Positions 50,657-59,932 of a stretch of 64,000 bases of DNA are shown in pieces. The stretch spans positions 114,277-178,276 of the forward strand of contig NZ_KQ410736.1 in the NCBI RefSeq assembly GCF_001262505.1. The letters run 5' to 3'. Under the pieces are notes generated by a model. It did not search any database and had not been told where the DNA came from. It worked only from the letters and a program-made list of their open reading frames with translations. Positions within the stretch are counted from its first letter, which is position 1; each line of letters opens with the position of its first letter. A program made the position numbers and the translations under genes. The DNA is from Shinella sp. SUS2 (GTDB taxonomy: Bacteria > Pseudomonadota > Alphaproteobacteria > Rhizobiales > Rhizobiaceae).

Positions 50657-52363
50657 TTATTCGGCGTTGTTGCGGTTCTTCAGAGCCGCGCCGAGGATGT
50701 CGCCGAGCGAAGCGCCCGAATCGGACGAACCGAACTGTGCGACGGCTTCCTTCTCTTCGGCAATTTCGAGCGCCTTGATCGAAAGCTGGATCTTGCGATC
50801 CTTCTTCGAGAAGTTCAGGACGCGCGCATCGACGGTCTGGCCGACCGAGAAACGCTCCGGACGCTGTTCGTCACGGTCACGCGACAGGTCGCCACGGCGG
50901 ATGAACGACGTGATGTCCTCGTGGTTGACGAGCTTCACTTCGATGCCGCCATCATTGATCGCGATGACTTCAGCCGAAACGACGGCGTTCTTGCGCAGAT
51001 CGCCGGACGCAGCGGCGTCGCCGACCGAGTCCTTGCCGAGCTGCTTGATGCCGAGCGAGATGCGCTCCTTGTCGACGTCCACATCCAGAACGACAGCCTT
51101 GACGACGTCGCCCTTGTTGAACTCCTCGATGACCTGCTCGCCCGGACGGTTCCAGTCGAGGTCGGAGAGGTGCACCATGCCGTCCACGTCGCCGTCGAGG
51201 CCGATGAACAGGCCGAATTCGGTCTTGTTCTTGACTTCGCCTTCGACTTCCGTGCCAGCCGGGTGGCTGTGCGCGAAGGCCTGCCACGGGTTCTCGAGGG
51301 TCTGCTTGAGACCGAGCGAGATGCGGCGCTTCGTCGGGTCGACTTCGAGAACGACCACGTCGACTTCCTGGCTCGTGGACAGGATCTTGCCGGGGTGAAC
51401 GTTCTTCTTGGTCCAGGACATTTCGGAGATGTGGATCAGGCCTTCGATGCCCGGCTCCAGCTCGACGAACGCACCGTAGTCGGTGATGTTCGTGACCGTA
51501 CCGGAGATCTTCTTGCCGGTCGGGTACTTGGTGCCGATGCCATCCCACGGATCCGACTCGAGCTGCTTCATGCCGAGCGAGATGCGGTGGGTTTCCTGGT
51601 TGATGCGGATGATCTGAACCTTGACCTGCTGGCCGATGGACAGGATTTCCGACGGATGGTTGACGCGGCGCCAGGCCATGTCGGTGACGTGCAGCAGGCC
51701 GTCGATGCCGCCGAGGTCAACGAACGCACCGTAATCGGTGATGTTCTTGACGACGCCGTCAACAACCTGGCCTTCTTCGAGGTTCTGAACGATTTCAGAA
51801 CGCTGCTCGGCGCGCGACTCTTCGAGAACCGTACGGCGCGAGACGACGATGTTGCCGCGACGCTTGTCCATCTTGAGGATTTCGAAGGGCTGCGGGTTGT
51901 GCATGAGCGGCGTGACGTCGCGGATCGGACGGATGTCGACCTGCGAACGCGGCAGGAAGGCAACGGCGCCGTCGAGATCGACGGTGAAGCCACCCTTGAC
52001 CTGGTTGAAGATGACGCCTTCGACGCGCTCGCCGGCTTCGAACTTGACTTCGAGCTTGGCCCAGCTTTCTTCGCGGCGAGCCTTTTCGCGCGAAAGAACA
52101 GCTTCGCCGAGAGCGTTTTCGATGCGCTCGACGTAAACTTCGACTTCGTCGCCGACCTTCAGCGTGCCGTCCTTCGACTTCGCGCCGAATTCCTTCAGCG
52201 GGACGCGGCCTTCAACCTTGAGGCCGACGTCGACGATGGCAACGTCCTTTTCGATCGCGGTAACGATGCCCTTGGCGACATAGCCTTCGGCGAGATCGTT
52301 AGCAGCGAAGGATTCCTGCAGAAGGGCTGCGAAATCTTCGCGCGTGGGGTTTGCTTGAGACAT
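50657..52363 (-). CDS. rpsA: 30S ribosomal protein S1
   Basis: RpsA (568 aa) binds mRNA and helps 30S subunits initiate on structured messages. Six S1 domains are discernible, the central ones strongly conserved (GQVVDGVVKNITDYGAFVDL, then ISGTVTNITDYGAFVELEPG). The N-terminus MSQANPTREDFAALLQESFA is typical of rhizobial S1. The length is normal. It lies downstream of cmk and aroA in the same direction. The codon use is strongly biased, as expected for a highly expressed gene. Confidence 0.98.
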   Translation of the reverse strand: MSQANPTREDFAALLQESFAANDLAEGYVAKGIVTAIEKDVAIVDVGLKVEGRVPLKEFGAKSKDGTLKVGDEVEVYVERIENALGEAVLSREKARREESWAKLEVKFEAGERVEGVIFNQVKGGFTVDLDGAVAFLPRSQVDIRPIRDVTPLMHNPQPFEILKMDKRRGNIVVSRRTVLEESRAEQRSEIVQNLEEGQVVDGVVKNITDYGAFVDLGGIDGLLHVTDMAWRRVNHPSEILSIGQQVKVQIIRINQETHRISLGMKQLESDPWDGIGTKYPTGKKISGTVTNITDYGAFVELEPGIEGLIHISEMSWTKKNVHPGKILSTSQEVDVVVLEVDPTKRRISLGLKQTLENPWQAFAHSHPAGTEVEGEVKNKTEFGLFIGLDGDVDGMVHLSDLDWNRPGEQVIEEFNKGDVVKAVVLDVDVDKERISLGIKQLGKDSVGDAAASGDLRKNAVVSAEVIAINDGGIEVKLVNHEDITSFIRRGDLSRDRDEQRPERFSVGQTVDARVLNFSKKDRKIQLSIKALEIAEEKEAVAQFGSSDSGASLGDILGAALKNRNNAE

Positions 52364-52506
52364 TGAAACTCCTGGTGTGCCTGTGGGGCACGGGCGCCGG
52401 GGGTTAGCGTTGATGAGAAACGAGGCTATGCCCGCTGCCCTTGAGGCAGCAAATCCGGCGCGGGGACAGGCCTTGTTCTATGCTGGTGCAATTCCGGAAG
52501 GAAAAG

Positions 52507-53136
52507 CTAGTGCTTCAATGCGGCGTCGATGATCGACTTGGCCGCCGAAAACGCCGCCTCTATACCCATTTCCGAGGTATCAAGCAAGTGCGCATCATCG
52601 GCCGGTTTCAACGGGCTGTCCGCCCGGCCCATGTCACGCGCGTCCCGCCGGCGGATGTCGTCGAGGATCGTCTCGAAATCGGCCACCCCACCATTGCCGA
52701 GGATTTCGTCATGGCGGCGCCTGGCGCGCACCTCCGGCGAAGCCGTGACATAGAGCTTCACTGCTGCATCCGGGCAGACGACCGTGCCGATATCGCGCCC
52801 ATCGAGCACCGTGCCCGGCTCGCGCGCCGCAAAGCCGCGCTGCGCCTCGACCAACGCGCGGCGCACGGATGGCATGACCGCGATCTTGGAGGCCGCCTCA
52901 CCGATATCGTGAGCGGACAGCACCGCCCGGTCGAGCCCGCCGAGATCAAGCGTGCGCGCCACCTCGGCCGCCACCGCCTCGTCGTCGAGCGGCAGGCCGC
53001 GATCGAGGAGCGCCTTGGCGGTCGCGCGGTAGGTCAGGCCCGTATCGAGATGATGAAAGCCATATTCCTGCGCGATACGGCGCGACAGCGTGCCCTTGCC
53101 CGCGGCAGCCGGGCCGTCGATGGCGATCGTCTTCAT
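52507..53136 (-). CDS. cmk: cytidylate kinase
   Basis: Cmk (209 aa) phosphorylates CMP and dCMP. The start is at ATG 53136 (MKTIAIDGPAAAGKGTLSRR), giving the P-loop GPAAAGKGT at residues 8-16. The CMP-binding segments LDTGLTYRATAKALLDRGLP and VLDGRDIGTVVCPDAAVKLY follow, with LID-type RARRRHDE. An in-frame start at 53187 adds 17 residues of no clear meaning. It sits between aroA and rpsA, a widespread alphaproteobacterial gene order. Confidence 0.96.
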   Translation of the reverse strand: MKTIAIDGPAAAGKGTLSRRIAQEYGFHHLDTGLTYRATAKALLDRGLPLDDEAVAAEVARTLDLGGLDRAVLSAHDIGEAASKIAVMPSVRRALVEAQRGFAAREPGTVLDGRDIGTVVCPDAAVKLYVTASPEVRARRRHDEILGNGGVADFETILDDIRRRDARDMGRADSPLKPADDAHLLDTSEMGIEAAFSAAKSIIDAALKH

Positions 53137-53221
53137 TTCGCACCCATGCGTCACAAACTTTTCACAAAAGCTGTTACCGGAAGACAAGGCGCGATGCCAA
53201 GGGGCAAGGCGTCTTCCAACC

Positions 53222-54577
53222 TCACGCGCTAAGTTCGATCCTCGCGCCCAACCCCGCCATCAGGTCCATGAACTCCGGAAAGCTCGTGGCGATCATCGTC
53301 GCGTCGTCCACCGTAACGGGGTTTTCCGAGACGAGGCCCATGACGAGGAAGCTCATGGCGATGCGGTGGTCGAGATGGGTGGCAACGGCGGCGCCCGAGG
53401 CGTTGCCGAGGCCCTTTCCATCCGGGCGACCGCGCACGATCAGCGAGGTTTCGCCCTCGTCGCAATCGACGCCGTTGAGCTTCAGGCCGACCGCGACGGC
53501 CGAGAGACGGTCGCTTTCCTTGACGCGAAGCTCTTCCAGGCCGTTCATGACCGTCGCGCCTTCGGCGAAGGCGGCGGCGACGGCAAGGACGGGATATTCG
53601 TCGATCATCGACGGCGCGCGGTCTTCCGGCACCGTCACGCCCTTGAGCTCAGAAGAGCGCACGCGCAGGTCCGCGACGTCCTCGCCGCCGGCAAGGCGCG
53701 GGTTCAAGACTTCGATGTTTGCGCCCATTTCCTGCAGCGTCAGGATGAGGCCGGTGCGGGTCGGGTTCATCAGCACGTTGAGAATGGTGACATCAGAGCC
53801 CGGCACAAGCAGCGCCGCGACCAGCGGGAAGGCTGTCGAGGACGGGTCGCCCGGCACATCGATGACCTGACCGGTGAGTTTTCCCTGGCCTTCGAGGCGG
53901 ATCGTGCGCACGCCGTCCGTATCCGTCTCGACGGTGAGGTTGGCGCCAAATCCCTGCAGCATCTTTTCGGTATGGTCACGTGTCATGATAGGCTCGATGA
54001 CCGTGGTGATGCCGGGCGTGTTGAGGCCGGCGAGCAGCACGGCGGACTTGACCTGCGCGGAGGCCATCGGCACGCGATAGGTGATCGGCGTCGGCGTCTT
54101 CGGCCCGCGCAGCGTGACCGGCAGGCGGTCGCCGTCGGCGGACGTCACCTGCACCCCCATTTCGCGCAGCGGATTGAGGACGCGGCCCATCGGGCGCTTG
54201 GTCAGCGAGGCGTCGCCGATGAAGGTGGAATCGAAATCATAGACGCCGACGAGGCCCATGGTGAGGCGGCAGCCGGTGCCGGCATTGCCGAAATCAAGCG
54301 GCGCCTCGGGCGCAAGCAACGCGCCATTGCCGACGCCGTTGATGATCCAGGTGTCGCCCTCCTTGCGGATCTTGGCGCCCATGGCCTGCATGGCCTTGCC
54401 CGTATTGATCACGTCCTCGCCTTCGAGCAGGCCCGTGATGCGCGTCTCGCCGCTGGCAAGGCCGCCGAACATGAAGGAGCGGTGGGAAATCGACTTGTCG
54501 CCGGGGATGCGGACGGTCCCGGACAGGCCGGAGGATTTGCGGGCGGTTGCGGGCCGTGCACTGGCGCCATGCGACAT
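53222..54577 (-). CDS. aroA: class II 3-phosphoshikimate 1-carboxyvinyltransferase (EPSP synthase), CP4-like
   Basis: AroA (451 aa) makes EPSP from shikimate-3-phosphate and PEP in aromatic biosynthesis. The start is at ATG 54577 (MSHGASARPATARKSSGLSG). Conserved segments are IPGDKSISHRSFMFGGLASG, then DRAPSMIDEYPVLAVAAAFA (catalytic Asp) and ELRVKESDRLSAVAVGLKLN. From memory the sequence is very close to Agrobacterium sp. CP4 EPSPS (455 aa), the classical glyphosate-tolerant class II enzyme. Position 100 is Gly (GGC, 54278-54280, in LDFGNAGTGCRL), whereas CP4 has Ala. cmk lies 85 bp downstream; an FYDLN-acid gene is divergent. Confidence 0.97.
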   Translation of the reverse strand: MSHGASARPATARKSSGLSGTVRIPGDKSISHRSFMFGGLASGETRITGLLEGEDVINTGKAMQAMGAKIRKEGDTWIINGVGNGALLAPEAPLDFGNAGTGCRLTMGLVGVYDFDSTFIGDASLTKRPMGRVLNPLREMGVQVTSADGDRLPVTLRGPKTPTPITYRVPMASAQVKSAVLLAGLNTPGITTVIEPIMTRDHTEKMLQGFGANLTVETDTDGVRTIRLEGQGKLTGQVIDVPGDPSSTAFPLVAALLVPGSDVTILNVLMNPTRTGLILTLQEMGANIEVLNPRLAGGEDVADLRVRSSELKGVTVPEDRAPSMIDEYPVLAVAAAFAEGATVMNGLEELRVKESDRLSAVAVGLKLNGVDCDEGETSLIVRGRPDGKGLGNASGAAVATHLDHRIAMSFLVMGLVSENPVTVDDATMIATSFPEFMDLMAGLGARIELSA

Positions 54578-54847
54578 GGTCGTCTTCCTTATATACATCC
54601 ACGGCTCCCCGGAGAGGATCGCCCGGGGAGAACGCGGGCTTGCTATCACAAACGATTTAAAGCGTCATCATCCCGGCGAAAAACATTCGTCGTGCCGCCC
54701 CCTCAGCGCCTGCTCCATGTCCGGCCCAAAGTTAGGCTTTGACAGGATTGCCCAAGACGATTAAGGGGACCGGCTAATCATTTTACCGTTCAACGCGCCG
54801 GAACCCCGGCCCCGCCGGAAACATACGGCACAGAGAAGGCTTTGACT

Positions 54848-55237
54848 GTGGCAAAAGCGGAACTCGGAACCAAACGCATCGACCCGGAAACCGGCAGGAA
54901 ATTCTACGACCTGAACCGCGACCCGATCGTTTCCCCCTACACGGGCAAGTCCTATCCGCTCTCCTTCTTCGAGGAAACATCGGCAGCCGCCGTCCTTGAG
55001 AAGGACGAGGACGAGGACGTGAACGAAGTCGATACCGAGAACACGGAAGTCGAGCTCGTTTCGCTTGAGGATGCCGACGAGGATGCAGCAGGCGGCGACG
55101 ACCTGCCGGACCTCGGCGACGACGACGTCGAGATCGACGGCGACGAGGACGACACGTTCCTCGAACAGGACGAAGACGACGACGATGACGACATGTCCGG
55201 CCTCATCGGCGTGACCGGCGACGAGGACGAAGCATAA
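54848..55237 (+). CDS. FYDLN-acid family protein (TIGR02300)
   Basis: This 129-aa protein begins AKAELGTKRIDPETGRKFYD with LNRDPIVSPYTGKSYPL, the family signature. The rest is a very acidic tail rich in Asp and Glu. The start is taken at GTG 54848 (GAGAAGG 8 bp upstream) rather than TTG 54842. The N-terminal motif resembles a zinc-less treble-clef segment. Its role is unknown, but the gene is widespread in alphaproteobacteria and usually lies opposite aroA, as here. Confidence 0.92.
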   Translation: MAKAELGTKRIDPETGRKFYDLNRDPIVSPYTGKSYPLSFFEETSAAAVLEKDEDEDVNEVDTENTEVELVSLEDADEDAAGGDDLPDLGDDDVEIDGDEDDTFLEQDEDDDDDDMSGLIGVTGDEDEA

Positions 55238-55249
55238 GAGTTTGATTTT

Positions 55250-55287
55250 CCGGCCGGTTTCAAAAAAATCGGCCGGATTTCATTTTT
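55250..55287 (+). terminator. terminator of the FYDLN-acid gene
   Basis: A CCGGCCG stem pairs with CGGCCGG across an A-rich 13-base loop, followed by ATTTCATTTTT. It starts 13 bp after the stop codon, in the right orientation. The remaining bases before the tRNA (55288-55383) hold no gene and presumably carry the tRNA promoter. Confidence 0.75.
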
Positions 55288-55383
55288 CGGCTTGCCATCT
55301 CCGAAACCCGGAAGTAATAAGCCGCCACACCGAACGGCAACGCCGCTTCGGTTCCCGGAAACCGGCTCTGCCGGACCCGTTAT

Positions 55384-55459
<76 letters not shown>

Positions 55460-55487
55460 AACCTTCCTCGGGATTGACAGACTGAAC

Positions 55488-55754
55488 CTAAGGCTGCTCG
55501 CGCGTGCCTGGCACTTCGCGCTGGTCAGCATCCTCCAGGTCCGTCTTTACCAGGAAGGCATCCGTGTGTTCGCGGACGGCTTCGCGCAGGGCGGCGAGGT
55601 TCGGAACATCGTCACCCTCGATCTCTCCGTCCCCTTGGTCGATTTCCCGTTCCGCCTGGTACCAGTGGTCATCACGCTTGCCCTCAGGCCGCCCCTGCTG
55701 CAGCCAGAGCTCGTGGGCACGCTTGCGGATTTTCTCTTCGCGATCGTCGGTCAT
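55488..55754 (-). CDS. DUF2934 domain protein
   Basis: This 88-aa small hydrophilic protein carries the DUF2934 motif EEKIRKRAHELWLQQGRPEG with KRDDHWYQAEREI near its N-terminus. The rest is acidic. Proteins of this family are common in soil proteobacteria, and no function is known. It is convergent with the tRNA gene and stands alone. A modest GGGAG-type ribosome site lies before its ATG. Confidence 0.85.
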   Translation of the reverse strand: MTDDREEKIRKRAHELWLQQGRPEGKRDDHWYQAEREIDQGDGEIEGDDVPNLAALREAVREHTDAFLVKTDLEDADQREVPGTREQP

Positions 55755-55923
55755 GGACTGGCTCCCTTCCGTTTTTGCGACAACGGCGGAGGGGAGAAGA
55801 TGTTCCGGGGCTCCGCCCTCGCCTCCGGCTCATTATGTCCCCGCTTGCGCAGTTCAGGAAGCGCGAATAAGCATGTCCTGCCGCGCGTCTCTGGCATGAC
55901 GCACGCCTTGTCGGGGGACAATC

Positions 55924-57099
55924 ATGAGCTTTACGGAAACGACGACCACGTCCTGGTTCTCCAGGCTGAAGGGGGCGCTGATCAAGATCGTGGTCGGCTT
56001 CATCCTTCTCATCGCCTGCATCTGGCTCCTGTTCTGGAACGAAGGCCGGTCGGTGAAGACCTATCGGGCGCTCGTCGAGGGCGCGGGCCTCGTCGTCTCC
56101 GTCGACAATGGCAGCGTGGATCCGGCGAATGACGGCAAGCTCGTGCACATTTCCGGACCGGTGAAGCCGGTCGGCGTGCCGGAGGACGACGTGCTCGGCA
56201 TTTCAGCCGAAGGGGCGGCCGGGCTCGAACGCATCGTCGAGATGTACCAGTGGGTGGAGACCTCGAAATCGGAGACGCGCAAGCAGCTCGGCGGCAGCGA
56301 GGAGACGGTCACCACCTATTCCTACCACAAGGAATGGAAGCGCAACGAGGTCAGCTCCGGCAGCTTCCGCCAGTCGGGCCACGACAACCCGCAAAAGCCG
56401 ATCGACGATGCAAGCTTCCCGGTGGAATCGGCAACCATCGGCGCCTTCAGCGTGGACGGTCGCGCCGTTGCGCGTCTTGGCGATGAACGGCCCGTGCCGC
56501 TCACCGCGCTGGACGTGAACCGGATGGGCGAGGCCGTGGCACTCGGCAAGCCCGTCTCGACGATCGCCGGCCAGGCCGTCTTCTCGTTCAATCCCGAGGA
56601 TCCGCAGGTCGGCGACATCCGCATCCGCTTCGAGCGATCCGACATTGCCGAGGCGAGTTTCGTCGGCGCCCAGCGCGGCAGCGGCCTGACACCCTACAAG
56701 ACGACCAACGGACGCGACCTCTTCCTCAGCGATGCCGGTCTCGTCGATGCGGCCGCCATGTTCGATGCGGCGCAGAGCGAGAACACGATCATCACCTGGC
56801 TGGTGCGGGTCGGCGGGCTTATCGGCATCTTCATCGGCTTCGCTTTCATCCTGTCGATCCTCGGCGTCATCGCGGACGTCGTGCCCTTCGTCGGCTCCAT
56901 CGTGCGCTTCGGCACGACGGCGATCGCGCTTATTCTCACGCTGCTGATCGGGCCGGCGGTCATCGCCATTGCCTGGATCGCCTACCGCCCGCTGATCGCC
57001 ATCGCGGTTCTCGCGGCCGGCGTTGCGTTGGCGGCAGGCATCCTCTATCTGCGGCGCGGCAAGGCGGCGGCGACGGCACCTGCCCTCGGGCGGGCCTGA
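55924..57099 (+). CDS. TMEM43 family membrane protein
   Basis: This 391-aa membrane protein is related to eukaryotic TMEM43. An N-terminal transmembrane helix (about residues 18-40, LIKIVVGFILLIACIWLLFW with NEGRSV) is followed by a large soluble domain, probably periplasmic. A C-terminal group of about three helices comes last (VRVGGLIGIFIGFAFILSIL and ALILTLLIGPAVIAIAWIAY with RPLIAIAVLAAG). The motif LFWNEGRSVKTYRALVEGAG matches the family. The bacterial role is unknown. GGGGGAC lies just before the start. A YdcF-like gene follows 40 bp later. Confidence 0.9.
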   Translation: MSFTETTTTSWFSRLKGALIKIVVGFILLIACIWLLFWNEGRSVKTYRALVEGAGLVVSVDNGSVDPANDGKLVHISGPVKPVGVPEDDVLGISAEGAAGLERIVEMYQWVETSKSETRKQLGGSEETVTTYSYHKEWKRNEVSSGSFRQSGHDNPQKPIDDASFPVESATIGAFSVDGRAVARLGDERPVPLTALDVNRMGEAVALGKPVSTIAGQAVFSFNPEDPQVGDIRIRFERSDIAEASFVGAQRGSGLTPYKTTNGRDLFLSDAGLVDAAAMFDAAQSENTIITWLVRVGGLIGIFIGFAFILSILGVIADVVPFVGSIVRFGTTAIALILTLLIGPAVIAIAWIAYRPLIAIAVLAAGVALAAGILYLRRGKAAATAPALGRA

Positions 57100-57139
57100 G
57101 ACCGGCGCGGACACGGCAACGAACAGTGGTGGGTAGCGC

Positions 57140-57931
57140 GTGACCTATTACGCCTCGAAGATCTTCTGGCTGGCAGCCCAGCCCCTGTCGCTTGCGCTTC
57201 TGTTGCTTGCTTTCGGCCTTCTGGCCGGGTTTTTGAAATGGAACCGTGTCCGAGCGGCGGCGAGCGGGCTCGCCGCTCTCGTGCTTTTCGTGACGCTGTT
57301 CACCACGACGGGCTCTGTCCTCCTGCAAGTGCTGGAAGATCGTATTCCAAGGGCGGAATTGCCCGCGGGCGGCCCTACCTGCATCATCATGCTCGGCGGC
57401 GGCATCGAGGCGGAGGTGATTGCGGCACGCGGCGGCTTCGAGATGAACCAGGCGGCTGACCGCTTCATCGAAACGCTGCGGCTGGCGCGGGAATTTCCGG
57501 CTTCGCGGATCCTCATTTCCGGCGGTGACGGCTCGCTGAGCGGCAGCTACGAGGGCGATGCGGCAGTGGCAACGCGCTTCTTCGAAGCCTTCGGTGTGCC
57601 CGCAGACCGGCTCATCCGCGAGACCGAATCCCGCACGACCTTCGAGAATGTCGCGAACACGAAAGACCTGCTCGCCGTAAACGGGCTGGAGCGCTGCCTG
57701 CTGGTGACCTCAGCCTTCCATATGCCGCGCTCGGTCGGCCTGTTCAGCAAGCTCGGTCTCGAGGTTCTGCCCTGGCCGACGGATTTCCGCACGACGGGCC
57801 ATGCCGGCCTGGCACTCGATTTCACCCAGCCCTCAACCAACAGCCAGCTGACAACGACGGCGCTCCGGGAATGGACGGGGCTGCTGCTCTACTATTTCGC
57901 CGGCCGCACCCACGCCCTCTTCCCGCAATAG
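57140..57931 (+). CDS. YdcF/ElyC/SanA family membrane protein (DUF218)
   Basis: This 263-aa protein starts at GTG 57140. Two N-terminal transmembrane helices (about residues 9-58) precede the DUF218 domain: CIIMLGGGIEAEVIAARGGF, then REFPASRILISGGDGSLSGS and FGVPADRLIRETESRTTFEN with VANTKDLLAV. ERCLLVTSAFHMPRSVGLF follows. The ElyC subfamily, with two membrane helices, is linked to cell-envelope polysaccharide biogenesis in E. coli, but the exact reaction is unknown. It is probably cotranscribed with the TMEM43-like gene (40-bp gap). The next gene is convergent. Confidence 0.9.
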   Translation: MTYYASKIFWLAAQPLSLALLLLAFGLLAGFLKWNRVRAAASGLAALVLFVTLFTTTGSVLLQVLEDRIPRAELPAGGPTCIIMLGGGIEAEVIAARGGFEMNQAADRFIETLRLAREFPASRILISGGDGSLSGSYEGDAAVATRFFEAFGVPADRLIRETESRTTFENVANTKDLLAVNGLERCLLVTSAFHMPRSVGLFSKLGLEVLPWPTDFRTTGHAGLALDFTQPSTNSQLTTTALREWTGLLLYYFAGRTHALFPQ

Positions 57932-57934
57932 GCC

Positions 57935-58408
57935 CTATTTCTTCGAGATCGTATCGAACTGGGCGCCGCGCACGCGAATGGTCATGATGCAATACTCTGA
58001 ATCGTCCCGCCCGCAGCTTGCGGCATTGGCCTTCAGCTCCAGCACCATGTTGCCGTAGCGCTTCTTCATCTCGTAGCCGTAGAGATCGGCATTGGCGGCG
58101 AGGAAATAGCCGCCTTCCGCGACCTGGATGTAGAATTCATGGGGGCAGCCGACATTGCCGCAAAGGCCACCCGGCGTGCCGTCGCAATTGACGGCGCCGA
58201 GATTGAAGATCGCGTCGACGATGCCGTCATTGTTGAAATCGACGTTGTCGGCAAAATCCTCGCCGAAGATCGGCGCCTTGCAGCGCTTGGCGACCTCTGC
58301 CTCGACGGCCGCATGCGCATCCGGCACGATCTCCGCCGCACGGACCGGCAGGATGGTCGAAACCAGCGCGGCGGCGAGAAGTGCAAGGGTTCTGATGCGG
58401 ATGGCCAT
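57935..58408 (-). CDS. exported protein with EF-hand/dockerin-like motif, unknown
   Basis: This 157-aa protein has a signal peptide (about residues 1-24, LALLAAALVSTILPVRAAE). The mature part contains DFNNDGIVD, which fits the DxNxDGxxD calcium-binding loop, in a segment DNVDFNNDGIVDAIFNLGAV. Six cysteines follow or precede (including CDGTPGGLCGNVGCPH and CGRDDSEYC), probably disulfide-bonded. No wider domain is recognised. It lies 3 bp from the convergent ydcF-like stop and is divergent from the TRIC-like gene. Confidence 0.8.
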   Translation of the reverse strand: MAIRIRTLALLAAALVSTILPVRAAEIVPDAHAAVEAEVAKRCKAPIFGEDFADNVDFNNDGIVDAIFNLGAVNCDGTPGGLCGNVGCPHEFYIQVAEGGYFLAANADLYGYEMKKRYGNMVLELKANAASCGRDDSEYCIMTIRVRGAQFDTISKK

Positions 58409-58545
58409 CTGTCAAACCTTTCCATGGCGGGCGATTCGGTCAATATGCGGACGGGCCGGCGCCGCGCCTGATTCTGCCCGGGCGTACGGGCGCGCACTCT
58501 AGCGCAGGAAAGCTGTCGCGAGGCTTGGCGGCGAAGGAGGAATGC

Positions 58546-59181
58546 GTGTCGATCCTGGAACTGCTCGACTACACGGGCGTCGCCGTCTTTGCCGCCACCG
58601 GCGCGCTCTCGGCCTCGCGCAAGCAGCTCGACATCATCGGTTTCCTCTTCCTTGCCGCTGCGACGGGCATCGGCGGCGGCACGTTCCGCGACGTCATCCT
58701 CGGCGCGACACCCGTCTTCTGGGTGGTGAACCCGACCTATCTCATCGTCTGCATCGCAGTTGCGCTTGTCGTCTTCGTGCTGGCGCACCGTATCGAGTCG
58801 CGCTACCGCCTGCTGCTCTGGCTCGATGCCATGGGTGTCTCGGCCTATTGCGTGATGGGCGCGGCAAAGGGCCTTGCGGCCACCGGCTCGCCGACGGTGG
58901 CAATCACGACGGGCGTGCTCACCGCCAGCTTCGGCGGCATCCTGCGCGATCTTCTGGCCGGCGAGCCCTCCGTGCTGCTGCGGCCGGAAATCTACATCAC
59001 CGCGGCGCTGATCGGCGCGGCGGGCTTTACGGCGGCGAGCGTAGCGGGCGCACCTCTCTGGATCGCGTCCGCCATCGGCATCGGCGCCGCCTTCATCGTG
59101 CGCGGCGGGGCGCTGCGCTTCGGCTGGTGCTTTCCGGTCTACAAGCCGCGGCCGGGGCGGCATCCGGACGACGTGATGTGA
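58546..59181 (+). CDS. TRIC cation channel family protein (UPF0126)
   Basis: This 211-aa protein has about six to seven transmembrane helices in two repeats, each with a glycine-rich motif: FLFLAAATGIGGGTFRDVIL and VAITTGVLTASFGGILRDLL. Bacterial relatives are homotrimeric cation channels related to eukaryotic TRIC proteins. The start is at GTG 58546 with AAGGAGG 5 bp upstream; the TTG at 58525 is less likely. The gene is monocistronic and convergent with irr. Confidence 0.93.
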   Translation: MSILELLDYTGVAVFAATGALSASRKQLDIIGFLFLAAATGIGGGTFRDVILGATPVFWVVNPTYLIVCIAVALVVFVLAHRIESRYRLLLWLDAMGVSAYCVMGAAKGLAATGSPTVAITTGVLTASFGGILRDLLAGEPSVLLRPEIYITAALIGAAGFTAASVAGAPLWIASAIGIGAAFIVRGGALRFGWCFPVYKPRPGRHPDDVM

Positions 59182-59196
59182 GGCGCAATCCCGCGA

Positions 59197-59616
59197 TCAT
59201 GCCTTCTTCGGGCGAAGGCGGATGATCACGTCAACGTGAGCGATCTCCATGCCCTCGGGCGGCTCCGGCAGGTTGCCGATGGCGATGTTGCTCACGGGAA
59301 TGTCGAGCACGTGGTTCTCGCCCTCGACGAAGAAATGGTGATGGTCCGACACGTTGGTGTCGAAGTAGGTCTTCGAGCTTTCGACCGCCAGAACCCGGAT
59401 GAGACCGGCCTCGGTGAACTGGTGCAGCGTGTTGTAGACGGTCGCCAACGATACCGGAACGCCGGCCGTGACGGCCTCTTCGTGCAGCTCTTCCACCGTC
59501 AGGTGACGGTCGCCCTTGGCGAAGAGCAGGTCCCCGAGTGCCACACGCTGGCGCGTCGGGCGCAGGCCACAATGGCGCAGGCGCTCTTCGATGGGCATCT
59601 CGTGTGCATGCGTCAT
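59197..59616 (-). CDS. irr: iron response regulator Irr (Fur family)
   Basis: Irr (139 aa) is the rhizobial Fur-family regulator that controls iron and heme genes according to heme status. The start is at ATG 59616 (MTHAHEMPIEERLRHCGLRP). HTH: TRQRVALGDLLFAKGDRHLT, then VEELHEEAVTAGVPVSLATV with YNTLHQFTEAGLIRV. The triple histidine in NVSDHHHFFVEGENH is the Irr heme/metal site. The N-terminal cysteine heme motif of Bradyrhizobium Irr is absent; the one Cys (RHCGLRP) is in the HTH region, as in other Rhizobium Irr. It is divergent from fabA, a known rhizobial arrangement. Confidence 0.94.
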   Translation of the reverse strand: MTHAHEMPIEERLRHCGLRPTRQRVALGDLLFAKGDRHLTVEELHEEAVTAGVPVSLATVYNTLHQFTEAGLIRVLAVESSKTYFDTNVSDHHHFFVEGENHVLDIPVSNIAIGNLPEPPEGMEIAHVDVIIRLRPKKA

Positions 59617-59932
59617 GGGCGACGGATCCGCTTGTCTGGCCTTGAACAACAATCTTGAACTTTCGATATAACTTTACGAGCGTTGGGATTCAATAGGATT
59701 ACGGCGGCCTGAAGGCCCTCAACATGCGGAAAAACCGGGGCCTTTGCTATTGTCACGGCAATTTGCGCTGGCTGTCACCGCTGGCATCATGTATGCGGAC
59801 AGCTGAATGAACGTCCCGCCCGAAGAAGGCGGGGCGACAAAAAGGAGAAGGGCCGGGTGCTTCAATTCGTGCCACACCTTCTCTAAATCTAACGCAGATC
59901 AAGCGTTGTTCAGACCGGGGATGAGACATTCG

